DNA of 15,982 nucleotides. Source: Campylobacterales bacterium (lineage in GTDB: Bacteria > Campylobacterota > Campylobacteria > Campylobacterales > Arcobacteraceae). The stretch lies in assembly GCA_027064245.1 (NCBI GenBank), contig JAMOPZ010000112.1, positions 1-15,982 on the forward strand. Reading direction: 5' to 3'. The notes beneath the pieces were generated by a model. It did no database searches. It was not told the DNA's origin and worked only from the letters and a program-made list of their open reading frames with translations. Position numbers and translations under genes: made by a program. Shown here one piece after another: positions 6,883 through 14,583 of this stretch. Numbering within the stretch: the stretch's first letter is position 1; the number at the start of each line of letters is the position of its first letter.

Positions 6883-9207
6883 TTATCTTAAATTTATATT
6901 TAATTTTTCATTCAACTCTTTAACTATTTTATCCATTATATTATTTATAAACTCTTCATCCATAGTTTTTTCATCTGATTGAAGAACAAATTTTATAGTT
7001 AAACTTTCATTTTCACCTAAAGTTTTATCATTGTATATATCTATAAGGTTAAATTGAATTATCTCTTTTATATTAAGTTTAGTTATTAAACTTTTTATCT
7101 TTTTATATTGCATATCTTTTGGTGCTACGATACTTAAATCTCGTTTTGAAGATTGAAATTTTGATATATCTTTTGCAAAAATAGTATCACAACTTAACTT
7201 ATCAAAATCGATCTCGGCTATAAATGTATCATCATCTATATCAAAATCTTTTGCAACACTTGGATGCAATTTATATATAATTCCTACTATAGTATTATTT
7301 AAAATTATATTTCCACTTTGATATGGATGTATAAATTCATTTGGCATATTTTTTAATGGTTCAATTGTAAAATCACCTACAATATTAGATATTTTTTGAG
7401 CAAAATCAAAAAATTCTATTTTTAAAGGTTTTGCACCATTGTGTACCATCTCATTTTCTTTATAACCACTAAAAATAAAGCTTAATTTTTTTGATTCTAC
7501 TCTATTTTTATCAAAAACTGTTCCATATTCAAAAAATGCAATAGACTTAAAACCTTGCTTTACATTTGAAGAGACTGCTTGTACGAGATTTAAAGCTAAT
7601 GTTGTTCTAAAAGTATTTAGCTCATTTACAATAGGATTTAATATATCTTTTTTATCTGCTACAGTATCAAAACCATATTTTGTTAAAAGCTCTTTATTTG
7701 TAAATACATAAGTAACTGTCTCAAAAAATCTATTTGCTATAGCTTTTGTTCTTAGATGATTTTTTAATTCTAATTGTATAGAGGTTTTATTTTCTCTACT
7801 TATCTCTTGAATTAATAATGGTTTTGACTCAATATTATCAATACCTATAATTCTTACAATCTCCTCTGTTATATCTGCTATATTTTTAATATCATGTCTA
7901 AAAGGTGGAATAAGAAGTGTTAAAGTATCTGTAGTACTACTTTTTAACTCAAAACCAAGTGATAATAAAATAGTAGATATTTTACTTTTTCCTATTTCTT
8001 GTCCTATAATATTATTTATAGTATCTATATTTACAGTTATTATATTTTCACTAATATTATTAATAAAATCTTTACTACCATTATAGATCAATGATCCATT
8101 TTTTGATAAAAAAGTGATTATACTATCTATTCCAAAATATAAGTTTGGTTCACTTCCTCTACTTGTTTTATAGTAGATATCTGCTGTTTTTTTCTTTGTA
8201 TCAAAAACTTTTTGAGCCAACTCATCTGGTGATCTATAACTAGCTTCTATAATCACCTCATCACTCATATCTGTAATAGCCCCTAGATCAATACCTACTG
8301 TACTTAAAGGAACTTTACCTAAAACTATATCAAAACCATCTTTATCTTTTGTGATATTTAATGATATCATACCATTATCTTTATGTGTTGCTATAGCTTT
8401 TGTATATACATTTAGTATCACTCCTGTTGCATGAGTTATATAGTTTACTGATCTTTCTATATCTGTTTTTTTAAGATCCATAACAATTGCTACTCTTAAA
8501 GTATATAACAATGGTAAACTAAAATTTGTAATATCAGCAGCTTTATAAACAAGATTTGATTCACAAGAGCCATCATAATTTACCTCAAGAACTTGACCTA
8601 TACCTTTATTGTTTGTTTCTATTTTTACATCAAGTTTTGCCAATGGAAGTGAAAAATATGTTGAAAGCTCTCTTGCTACTCCAAATATACTTAGACAATC
8701 ACCTCTATTTGCAGTTAATTCTATCTCTATAATCTCATCATTTACTAAAGGATAACTGCTAAACTCTTTTCCAATAATAAGCTCACCTATAGAATCATCA
8801 AGTTCTAAAATACCATCATTTACTTTAGCAAGTCCAATTTCTGTAGAGCTACAAATCATACCATTTGATTCTACACCTCTTAGTTTTGCTTTTTTTATCT
8901 TAAAATCTTCCCCTAAAACAGCCCCAACAGTAGCAACTGGTACAAACTGATTAACAGCTACATTTTTAGCTCCACACACAATTTGCTCTATTTTAGATCC
9001 AATATCTACTTGACAAATATTTAATTTATCGGCATCTGGATGTTTTACTACTTCTAGGACTTTACCTACTACTACACCTTTTGGGATACTAATCTTAGAT
9101 ACACTATCTACTTCTAATCCTATAGAATTTAATGCACTACAGATATCTTCTGTAGATATATCTAAAATATCTATATACTCATTTAACCACTGTTTTGTAA
9201 CTATCAT
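6883..9207 (-). CDS. pheT: Phenylalanine--tRNA ligase beta subunit
   Basis: Pairs with PheS as an alpha2-beta2 enzyme that charges tRNA-Phe. The 774 residues are full length with the expected domain order. A tRNA-binding EMAP-like domain (about 40-150) contains KHPDADKLNICQVD and KLRGVESNGMICS. The B3/B4 editing region follows, starting near TANRGDCLSIFGVAREL (about 164). The B5 domain (about 395-470) contains FRHDIKNIADITEEIVRIIG. A catalytic-like core comes next. The C-terminal ferredoxin-fold anticodon-binding domain (about 680-774) begins near SSKRDLSIVAP. The ATG overlaps the pheS stop (ATGA, 9204-9207), with AGGA about 9 bases before it, so the subunits are translationally coupled. Confidence 0.97.
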   Translation of the reverse strand: MIVTKQWLNEYIDILDISTEDICSALNSIGLEVDSVSKISIPKGVVVGKVLEVVKHPDADKLNICQVDIGSKIEQIVCGAKNVAVNQFVPVATVGAVLGEDFKIKKAKLRGVESNGMICSSTEIGLAKVNDGILELDDSIGELIIGKEFSSYPLVNDEIIEIELTANRGDCLSIFGVARELSTYFSLPLAKLDVKIETNNKGIGQVLEVNYDGSCESNLVYKAADITNFSLPLLYTLRVAIVMDLKKTDIERSVNYITHATGVILNVYTKAIATHKDNGMISLNITKDKDGFDIVLGKVPLSTVGIDLGAITDMSDEVIIEASYRSPDELAQKVFDTKKKTADIYYKTSRGSEPNLYFGIDSIITFLSKNGSLIYNGSKDFINNISENIITVNIDTINNIIGQEIGKSKISTILLSLGFELKSSTTDTLTLLIPPFRHDIKNIADITEEIVRIIGIDNIESKPLLIQEISRENKTSIQLELKNHLRTKAIANRFFETVTYVFTNKELLTKYGFDTVADKKDILNPIVNELNTFRTTLALNLVQAVSSNVKQGFKSIAFFEYGTVFDKNRVESKKLSFIFSGYKENEMVHNGAKPLKIEFFDFAQKISNIVGDFTIEPLKNMPNEFIHPYQSGNIILNNTIVGIIYKLHPSVAKDFDIDDDTFIAEIDFDKLSCDTIFAKDISKFQSSKRDLSIVAPKDMQYKKIKSLITKLNIKEIIQFNLIDIYNDKTLGENESLTIKFVLQSDEKTMDEEFINNIMDKIVKELNEKLNINLR

Positions 9208-10196
9208 CTAAACTGTCCTAATAATCTAATATCACTTTCAAATAAAGATCTTAAATCTCCAATTTTATGTATAAGCATAGCAAATCTTTCTATCCCTAAA
9301 CCAAAGGCATATCCACTTACATTTTTATATTCTACTGCATCAAATACATTTTTATCTACTATTCCACATCCTAAAACTTCAAGCCATCCTGTATGTGAGC
9401 ATACTCTACACCCTTTACCATTACAAAAGATACAAGATATATCTACTTCAGCACTAGGCTCTGTAAAAGGGAAAAAAGATGGACGAAATCGTACATCTAC
9501 ATCACCAAACATATATGTTAAAAACTCCTCCATTACAAACTTTAAATTTGCAAAAGAGACAACACCATCTTTTTCTACAACAAGACCTTCTATTTGATGA
9601 AACATAGGAGTATGCGTAATATCAAAATCTTTTCTAAAAACAGTCCCTGGAGCTATCATACGAATAGGTGGTTTACTGTTTTGCATAGTTCGTATTTGAA
9701 CTGGACTTGTATGGGTTCTTAAAACCATAGAATCTTTACAATAAAAAGTATCTTGCATATCTCTTGCTGGATGGTAAGCAGGAAGATTTAATGCTTCAAA
9801 ATTATGAAAATCATCTTCTACTAAAGGACCATCTTCTACTGCAAAATTAAGGTTTTGAAAATATCTAATAATTTTATCCATGGTATCCATTACAGGATGA
9901 TAAGCTGCTGTTGCACTATCTGGAGTAAATTTTGTAACATCTATTTTTGTAGCTTCTAACTCTTTTTGTAGTGCTTGTGCCATAAGGATAGTTTTTTGAT
10001 TTTCTATCTCTTGATTTATATCTGATTTTTGTTTATTCAGATTTTGTGCAAACTCTTTTTTTTGCTCATTTGGTATAGTTTTCATTTTGGCAAATTGCTG
10101 TGTTAAAACACCTTTTTTTCCTAAGAGATCTACTCTTATATCCTCTAACTCTTGTAACGATAAGCTAGCTTTTATTTTTTTTAACCAATCTTTCAA
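9204..10196 (-). CDS. pheS: Phenylalanine--tRNA ligase alpha subunit
   Basis: Catalytic subunit of phenylalanyl-tRNA synthetase, class II fold. The 330 residues show an N-terminal coiled coil (about 1-85), motif-1 region around FEALNLPAYHPARDMQDTFY (133-152), motif 2 at RTHTSPVQIRT (160-170), FRPSFFPFTEPSAEVD (237-252) and motif 3 at FGLGIERFAML (298-308). Four cysteines (255, 258, 263, 266) form the CxxC...CxxC knuckle common in bacterial PheS. The start is TTG (10196-10194): no ATG lies in the preceding gap, AGGGG is 6 bases before it, and this start gives the normal N-terminus ending in the conserved LLGKKG. It is the first gene of the minus-strand run and has its own promoter. Confidence 0.97.
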   Translation of the reverse strand: MKDWLKKIKASLSLQELEDIRVDLLGKKGVLTQQFAKMKTIPNEQKKEFAQNLNKQKSDINQEIENQKTILMAQALQKELEATKIDVTKFTPDSATAAYHPVMDTMDKIIRYFQNLNFAVEDGPLVEDDFHNFEALNLPAYHPARDMQDTFYCKDSMVLRTHTSPVQIRTMQNSKPPIRMIAPGTVFRKDFDITHTPMFHQIEGLVVEKDGVVSFANLKFVMEEFLTYMFGDVDVRFRPSFFPFTEPSAEVDISCIFCNGKGCRVCSHTGWLEVLGCGIVDKNVFDAVEYKNVSGYAFGLGIERFAMLIHKIGDLRSLFESDIRLLGQFR

Positions 10197-10202
10197 ATAT
10201 GA

Positions 10203-10207
10203 CCCCT
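10203..10207 (-). promoter_or_regulatory. Ribosome binding site that fixes the TTG start of pheS
   Basis: Minus-strand AGGGG, 6 bases upstream of TTG. No ATG or GTG alternative exists between the predicted transcription start (near 10220) and the conserved N-terminal region. Confidence 0.75.
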
Positions 10208-10226
10208 AATATATTAATATTGTGCG

Positions 10227-10232
10227 ATTATA
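10227..10232 (-). promoter_or_regulatory. Promoter -10 box of the pheS operon
   Basis: A perfect TATAAT (10232 to 10227) preceded by TTTTTGGA on the minus strand, matching the T-rich plus -10 style of Campylobacterota housekeeping promoters. Transcription would start near 10220, giving a leader of about 24 bases. No room exists for a classical phenylalanine leader-peptide attenuator. Confidence 0.7.
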
Positions 10233-10256
10233 TCCAAAAATTTATTAGAATTTGGT

Positions 10257-10262
10257 TATACT
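10257..10262 (+). promoter_or_regulatory. Promoter -10 box of the HIT gene
   Basis: TATACT, 30 bases before the HIT ATG, in the context GTTATACTTATAAAAA. The same context (GTTATACTTACAAAAA) occurs before nifS at 11397-11412. It lies back-to-back with the pheS promoter in a 96-base divergent gap. Confidence 0.55.
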
Positions 10263-10292
10263 TATAAAAAATTATTTTAAAAGGAAAAAAAT

Positions 10293-10619
10293 ATGTGTTT
10301 ATTTTGCAAAATAATCAAAGGTGAAATTCCAAATAAAACAGTACTAGAAGATGAGCAATTTTTAGCTTTTGAGGATATAAATCCACAAGCGAAAATTCAT
10401 GTTTTAATAATACCAAAAATTCATGTAGATTCATTTAATGAGATTAGTTCAGAACTTATGAAAGATATAACAAGTTTTATCCAAAAAGTTGCAGCTACTT
10501 TAGGTGTTAAGGAAAAAGGGTATAGACTTATTACAAATATTGGTCAAGATGGTGGTCAAGAGGTAAAACATATACATTTTCATCTACTAGCAGGTGAACA
10601 ACTAGGTGCATTAGTATAA
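10293..10619 (+). CDS. HIT-family (HinT-like) nucleotide-binding hydrolase
   Basis: Probably a purine nucleoside phosphoramidase/AMP-lysine hydrolase of the histidine triad superfamily, cytoplasmic. The 108 residues are the usual HinT length. The triad is HIHFHLL with His93, His95 and His97. Upstream are the conserved N-terminal CLFCKIIKGEIP (CxxC at Cys2 and Cys5, often a zinc pair with later histidines), INPQAKIHVLIIPKIH (29-44), and TNIGQDGGQEV (81-91). AAGG lies 8 bases before the ATG. The gene is divergent from pheS, as the HIT gene Cj0898 is in Campylobacter as I recall it. Its stop codon shares a base with the start of the next gene (TAATG). Confidence 0.93.
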   Translation: MCLFCKIIKGEIPNKTVLEDEQFLAFEDINPQAKIHVLIIPKIHVDSFNEISSELMKDITSFIQKVAATLGVKEKGYRLITNIGQDGGQEVKHIHFHLLAGEQLGALV

Positions 10620-11362
10620 TGCAGATTTTTGGAAAATACAAAATTGTACATGATCTTGAATATTTAGTAAAAACATATATCTATATAAATAAAGATCTTG
10701 ATGAAAAATTAGAAACTAAAGAATTAGAGCTACTGTTAAAGAAAAAAAATAAAAATGTAGCAGGGACTATCTTTTTATATAATCCTTTTTTATATCCTAT
10801 AGGGTATAAATCAGATCAAAAGCTTCAAGATCAAGAGTTTAGTTTCAATAATAAATTTACAGAAATAGAACCAAATAGTGAGATAAGAATAATCTCAAAA
10901 GGTTTAAAAAATAGATACAAAGGTAAATTAATAGAGGTAAAATATCTTTTTAATTATATAAAAGATAATATCCAACCTACATCTGCTTTAGAGGTATTTG
11001 ATATGGATTTGGAAAAAATAAATACAAATTTATTGACTGTTTTTGCAAAAAATGACAACTATCATGATTATAAAAATATAAGCTACAATGGTAAATTTAT
11101 CTTTTTTGCTTGGGGGCATAAGTTTGATAAACACCATCCAAATATATCATTATATGCATCAAATATTGCTCAATGGGCAAAAAAACAAGGCAAAGAGATA
11201 TCATTTATATATGATGGGGTAACAGATGAAGAAAAAAGTTTTGAATATACAAGATTTATAGCTCCTGTTGCTTTTGGAAAGCTAAAAGATATTCTTCCAT
11301 TTGCTATAGAAAAAGTATTTTCACAAGAAACTATTAAACCAATTTCTATAAAAAATATGTAG
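10619..11362 (+). CDS. Protein of unknown function coupled to the HIT gene
   Basis: I do not recognise this 247-residue protein with confidence. It is soluble-looking, with no signal peptide or membrane segment. An N-terminal part is rich in Lys/Glu/Leu (about 25-48). A hydrophobic strand reads GTIFLYNPFLYPIGY (49-63). A later segment has NLLTVFAKND (137-146) then KFIFFAWGHKF (159-169), and a helix-strand follows, with QWAKKQGKEISFIYDG (185-200). The order Asn-Leu-Leu...Asn-Asp...Ala-Trp-Gly faintly resembles DUF1643-type proteins, but the family's usual motifs (LNPStAD, DPTIRR) are absent, so I do not assign it. The start shares one base with the HIT stop (TAATG), and only a weak AGG lies upstream, so translation is probably coupled to HIT. 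A hairpin follows at 11368-11396. Confidence 0.75.
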   Translation: MQIFGKYKIVHDLEYLVKTYIYINKDLDEKLETKELELLLKKKNKNVAGTIFLYNPFLYPIGYKSDQKLQDQEFSFNNKFTEIEPNSEIRIISKGLKNRYKGKLIEVKYLFNYIKDNIQPTSALEVFDMDLEKINTNLLTVFAKNDNYHDYKNISYNGKFIFFAWGHKFDKHHPNISLYASNIAQWAKKQGKEISFIYDGVTDEEKSFEYTRFIAPVAFGKLKDILPFAIEKVFSQETIKPISIKNM

Positions 11363-11367
11363 CTATT

Positions 11368-11396
11368 TTAAATAAGACTATTTTTATCTTATTTAA
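11368..11396. terminator. 10-bp-arm inverted repeat between the HIT operon and nifS (terminator or operator)
   Basis: TTAAATAAGA (11368-11377) pairs perfectly with TCTTATTTAA (11387-11396) around a 9-base loop. It lies 6 bases past the stop of the unknown gene, so it may end the HIT transcript. No U-tract follows. Its right arm lies two bases before the nifS -10 box (11399-11404) and its left arm covers the -35 region, so it could instead be a binding site that controls nifS. Confidence 0.5.
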
Positions 11397-11398
11397 GT

Positions 11399-11404
11399 TA
11401 TACT
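11399..11404 (+). promoter_or_regulatory. Promoter -10 box of nifS-nifU
   Basis: TATACT, 27 bases before the nifS ATG, in the context GTTATACTTACAAAAA, nearly the same as the HIT promoter context. Transcription would start near 11411 with a leader of about 21 bases containing AAAGG (11420-11424). Confidence 0.55.
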
Positions 11405-11431
11405 TACAAAAATTAATATAAAGGCTAGATT

Positions 11432-12634
11432 ATGAATGTATATTTAGACAATAATTCTACAACAAAACTAGATCCAAAAGTAAAAGAGATCTTATGTGAA
11501 ACAACTGATATATTTGGAAATGCAAATGTAATTTACCAACAAGGTATAGATACAAGAGCAAAATTAAATGAAGCTTATGATACTATTTATAATAGTTTAA
11601 ATGCTAGTGATAATGATGATATTGTTTTTACAAGCTCAACTACTGAGGGAAATAATGCAATTATAAAAACATTTTTAGATATGTTTTTAAAAGGTAGTGG
11701 AAAAAATCATATAATATCTTGTGTTGCAGAACACTCAAGTATAAAAGCACCACTTTCATATTGTAAAAGTTTTGGTATGGAGGTAACTTATCTAGAAACC
11801 GATAAAAATGGGTTGATAAATTTAGATGAGTTAAAAGCAGCTATTACAGAAAAAACTGCACTTATATCTATACTTATGGCTTCAAATGAAACAGGAGCTA
11901 TCCAACCTATAAAAGATATTGCAAAAATTGCAAGAGGTGCAGGAGTGCCTTTTCATAGTGACGGAGCTCAAGCTATAGGTAAAATAAAAGTAGATTTAAC
12001 AGATCTTGATGTAGATTATTTTACTTTTTCAGCTCATAAATTTCATGGTCCAAAAGGTATAGGTGGAGTTTTTATAAAAGCTAATGCTCCATTTGTACCA
12101 TTAGTTCATGGATCTAAAAATGTGATGGGTGGTAAAAGAGCAGGAAGTATATATAACAATGGTATTTTTGCTATGGCAAAAGCTATAGAGATGGCAAATA
12201 ATGATATGAATATAGCATATATGAAAAACCATATAGGAGCTTTAAGAGATAAACTTGAAGAGTTAATTTTAAGTATTCCAGATACAAAATCTTATGTACC
12301 AAAAGATAAAAGATTGAACAATATTGTTGTAGCTTCTTTTAAAGGTATAGAGGGTGAAGCGATGCTTTGGGATATGTACCAAAATGGTATATCTATCTCA
12401 ACTGGAAGTAGCTGTAGTAGTGAAGATCTTGAAGCTAGTGCAGTTGTTGAAGCACTAGGGGAGGAAACTGCCATTGCAAATGCAACAGTGATGTTTGCAC
12501 TTAGTCGCTTTACAACACATGAAGAGATAGAGTATATTATGGAAAAATTACCAAAAATAGTAGAGAGAATCAGAGGTATATCTATGACATATGCAAAACA
12601 AAAAGCTTTTAGTGCATATGTAGAAGAACATTAA
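11432..12634 (+). CDS. nifS: Cysteine desulfurase, NifS type
   Basis: A PLP enzyme that takes sulfur from cysteine and passes it to the NifU scaffold. The 400 residues match the family. Sites seen are YLDNNSTTKLDP at the N-terminus, the ring-stacking His101 (AEHSS), NETGAIQPI (152-160), HSDGAQ (175-180) with Asp177, the PLP lysine Lys203 in SAHKFHGPKG, and the catalytic Cys328 in STGSSCSSE. The segment that usually reads R-x-GT-x-N is GGKRAGSIYNNG here, a modest variation. AAAGG lies 7 bases before the ATG, and nifU follows after 18 bases. No nitrogenase gene is nearby; in Campylobacter and Helicobacter the NIF-type pair is the general Fe-S assembly machinery, and I infer the same here. Confidence 0.96.
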   Translation: MNVYLDNNSTTKLDPKVKEILCETTDIFGNANVIYQQGIDTRAKLNEAYDTIYNSLNASDNDDIVFTSSTTEGNNAIIKTFLDMFLKGSGKNHIISCVAEHSSIKAPLSYCKSFGMEVTYLETDKNGLINLDELKAAITEKTALISILMASNETGAIQPIKDIAKIARGAGVPFHSDGAQAIGKIKVDLTDLDVDYFTFSAHKFHGPKGIGGVFIKANAPFVPLVHGSKNVMGGKRAGSIYNNGIFAMAKAIEMANNDMNIAYMKNHIGALRDKLEELILSIPDTKSYVPKDKRLNNIVVASFKGIEGEAMLWDMYQNGISISTGSSCSSEDLEASAVVEALGEETAIANATVMFALSRFTTHEEIEYIMEKLPKIVERIRGISMTYAKQKAFSAYVEEH

Positions 12635-12652
12635 AAAAAGGAGAAAACTAAA

Positions 12653-13633
12653 ATGGCACGAAATGATTTAGTAAGTGGAAATGTATGGGAACAATACAGT
12701 AAAAAAGTTCAAGATCGTATGAATAATCCTGTAGCTTTAGGTGAACTAACACAAGAGGATGCAAAAAGATTAGGCGGAAAACTAGTAGTTGCTGACTTTG
12801 GAGCTGAGTCTTGTGGAGATGCAGTACGACTTTTTTGGGTAGTAGATGAAAAAACAGATAAAATTTTAGAAAGTAAGTTTAAATCTTTTGGATGTGGAAC
12901 TGCTATTGCATCTAGTGATGCTATGGCAGAGCTTTGTGTGGGTAAAACAGTAGATGAAGCAACACATATAACAAATACAGATGTAGAAGCATTTTTAAGA
13001 GATGATGAAGATACTCCAGCAGTTCCTCCTCAAAAAATGCACTGTAGTGTTATGGCTTATGATGTTATACTTGAAGCTGCTGCTCAATATAAAGGAGTAG
13101 ATAGAGAAGCTTTAGTAAATTCTGATATTGTATGTGAATGTGCAAGGGTAACAAAACAAGAGGTGATCGATGCTATACGAACTCATGATATAAAAGAGGT
13201 AGAAGATATTATCAAGATCACTAAAGCTGGAGCATATTGTAAATCATGTATAAGACCTGGTGGTCACGAACCAAAAGATATATATCTTGTAGATATCTTA
13301 GCAGATGTTAGAGCTCAATTAGACCAAGAAAAAAGAGAAACAGCAGCAGATGCAAGCCAAAATGGAGATTTAACTTTTGATAAGATGACAATAGTACAAA
13401 GAATCAAAACCGTAGATGCTATAATAGATGAATATATAAGACCTATGCTTGTTATGGATGGTGGAGATATGGAGATTATTGATATAAAAGAGAATCTTCC
13501 TTATTATGATATATATATTAGATATTTAGGTGCTTGTGGATCTTGTGCTAGTGGATCTACTGGGACACTTTATGCTATAGAGGCTACTTTAAAACAAAAA
13601 GTAGATGAAAATATAAGAGTACTACCTGTATAA
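12653..13633 (+). CDS. nifU: Fe-S cluster scaffold NifU, three-domain form
   Basis: Scaffold on which clusters are built with sulfur from NifS, then handed to target proteins. The 326 residues hold all three NifU domains. An IscU-like domain (about 1-150) has ligand cysteines 54, 81 and 131 and the conserved Asp56. A central BFD-like [2Fe-2S] domain has Cys161, Cys163, Cys196 and Cys199 (CEC...CKSC). A variable linker (about 218-243) follows. A C-terminal Nfu domain has the CxxC Cys295/Cys298 in GACGSCASGSTGT. The AAGGAG ribosome site lies well placed before the ATG, in the 18-base gap after nifS, so the two form an operon. A hairpin follows 9 bases after the stop. Confidence 0.97.
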   Translation: MARNDLVSGNVWEQYSKKVQDRMNNPVALGELTQEDAKRLGGKLVVADFGAESCGDAVRLFWVVDEKTDKILESKFKSFGCGTAIASSDAMAELCVGKTVDEATHITNTDVEAFLRDDEDTPAVPPQKMHCSVMAYDVILEAAAQYKGVDREALVNSDIVCECARVTKQEVIDAIRTHDIKEVEDIIKITKAGAYCKSCIRPGGHEPKDIYLVDILADVRAQLDQEKRETAADASQNGDLTFDKMTIVQRIKTVDAIIDEYIRPMLVMDGGDMEIIDIKENLPYYDIYIRYLGACGSCASGSTGTLYAIEATLKQKVDENIRVLPV

Positions 13634-13642
13634 AATATACTA

Positions 13643-13671
13643 AAGTAACTATAAAAAATTTATAGTTACTT
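13643..13671. terminator. Bidirectional hairpin between nifU and the polysaccharide operon
   Basis: A 13-bp perfect stem: AAGTAACTATAAA (13643-13655) with TTTATAGTTACTT (13659-13671), loop of three A. It lies between convergent genes and covers the stop codon of the Wzz-type gene (13666-13668). A moderate U-rich tail follows on both strands. Its stem equals that at 3692-3721 except for one compensatory pair (A-T here, G-C there). Confidence 0.8.
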
Positions 13672-14583
13672 CTCTTTAATAAATTCTAAAAAGAAAACCA
13701 TAAATATACCTAATATTATAGATGTTATAAAAGCTACTATTACTATTAAAGCTCGTTTTGGTTTTGATTTATCTTTTATATATGCTACTTGTGGTTTTGT
13801 AAATTGTTTTACATTGTAAAGCTCATTTGCCATTGATAATACTTTTTTTTGTATAAGTGATGATGCTAATTGACCTAATTGTTCTTTCATTGCTACTTCA
13901 TCTATCAATTGCATCTCTTTTGTGTAGTAATCTATTTGCTTTTGTGTATCTCTCATCTCTACTTCTCTTAAATGAGTAGTTAACTCTTTTAGATATATCT
14001 GTACTAACTCTTTTGCTAAATATCTATCATAACTTTGGGCACTTAGTGTTATTATACCACTTTTTTTATCAGAAGATATAGACACTGTTTTTAATATAGT
14101 TTTATATGTTTCAAATAAAAGCTCCTCTTTTGATACAACCTCTTTAGTTGTATTATTTTTATGAAAAAACTTATAAATATCATCTATACCCATAGCAAAA
14201 ACTAGATTTTCCTCTTTTGGAATTATCTTTTTTATTAAATCATATTTTTCTATAACTTTTTTTTGAAACTCAAAATCATTTAAAATTGTATTAAAAGATG
14301 TAACAGTATCTATATCTCCACTACTACTACCTAAGCTAATACCAGCCATACCCGCTAATGCACCTAAACCACCTAAAGATGGTTTATTTTGTGTTTGAGG
14401 AACTAGTGATGTTTCAGACTTATAACTATTTGGTAAAGAAAGAGTATATACTATACTTAAAGATGTAATAATAAATGTAAAAAATATAATTTTTAGTTTA
14501 TTTTTCCAAATAGTTGAGAATAACTCTCTTAAGTCTATCTCATCCTCTTGGATATAGCTCTCTTGGGCTGATATATTTTGCAT
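13666..14583 (-). CDS. Wzz-type polysaccharide chain-length/co-polymerase protein
   Basis: An inner-membrane protein that controls the length or export of a surface polysaccharide. The 305 residues have the Wzz layout. A short cytoplasmic start carries the EDEIDLRELFSTIWKNK box, and a first membrane helix lies at about 31-50. A large periplasmic region follows, with SYKSETSLVP just after the helix, a Gly-rich patch (70-87) and a coiled-coil-prone stretch. A second membrane helix (about 277-300) is preceded by the KPKRALIV proline/basic motif. No C-terminal tyrosine-kinase domain is present. GGGG lies 8 bases before the ATG, and the start shares one base with the stop of the upstream export gene (TAATG), so the two are coupled. 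Confidence 0.88.
   Translation of the reverse strand: MQNISAQESYIQEDEIDLRELFSTIWKNKLKIIFFTFIITSLSIVYTLSLPNSYKSETSLVPQTQNKPSLGGLGALAGMAGISLGSSSGDIDTVTSFNTILNDFEFQKKVIEKYDLIKKIIPKEENLVFAMGIDDIYKFFHKNNTTKEVVSKEELLFETYKTILKTVSISSDKKSGIITLSAQSYDRYLAKELVQIYLKELTTHLREVEMRDTQKQIDYYTKEMQLIDEVAMKEQLGQLASSLIQKKVLSMANELYNVKQFTKPQVAYIKDKSKPKRALIVIVAFITSIILGIFMVFFLEFIKEK

Noticed and set aside
6720..6923. Plus-strand open frame of 67 codons across the pheT/coiled-coil junction
   Set aside because: It is antisense to the coiled-coil gene and to the end of pheT, and its product is a low-complexity hydrophobic run.
10197..10292. Phenylalanine leader peptide/attenuator before pheS
   Set aside because: The predicted leader is only about 24 bases, with no Phe-rich short frame or alternative hairpins.
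12292..12474. Minus-strand open frame inside nifS
   Set aside because: It is antisense to the conserved C-terminal part of nifS, with no ribosome site or family features.
11432..13633. Nitrogen-fixation locus
   Set aside because: Only nifS and nifU are present, with no nitrogenase or cofactor genes; this pair is the general Fe-S system in Campylobacterota.
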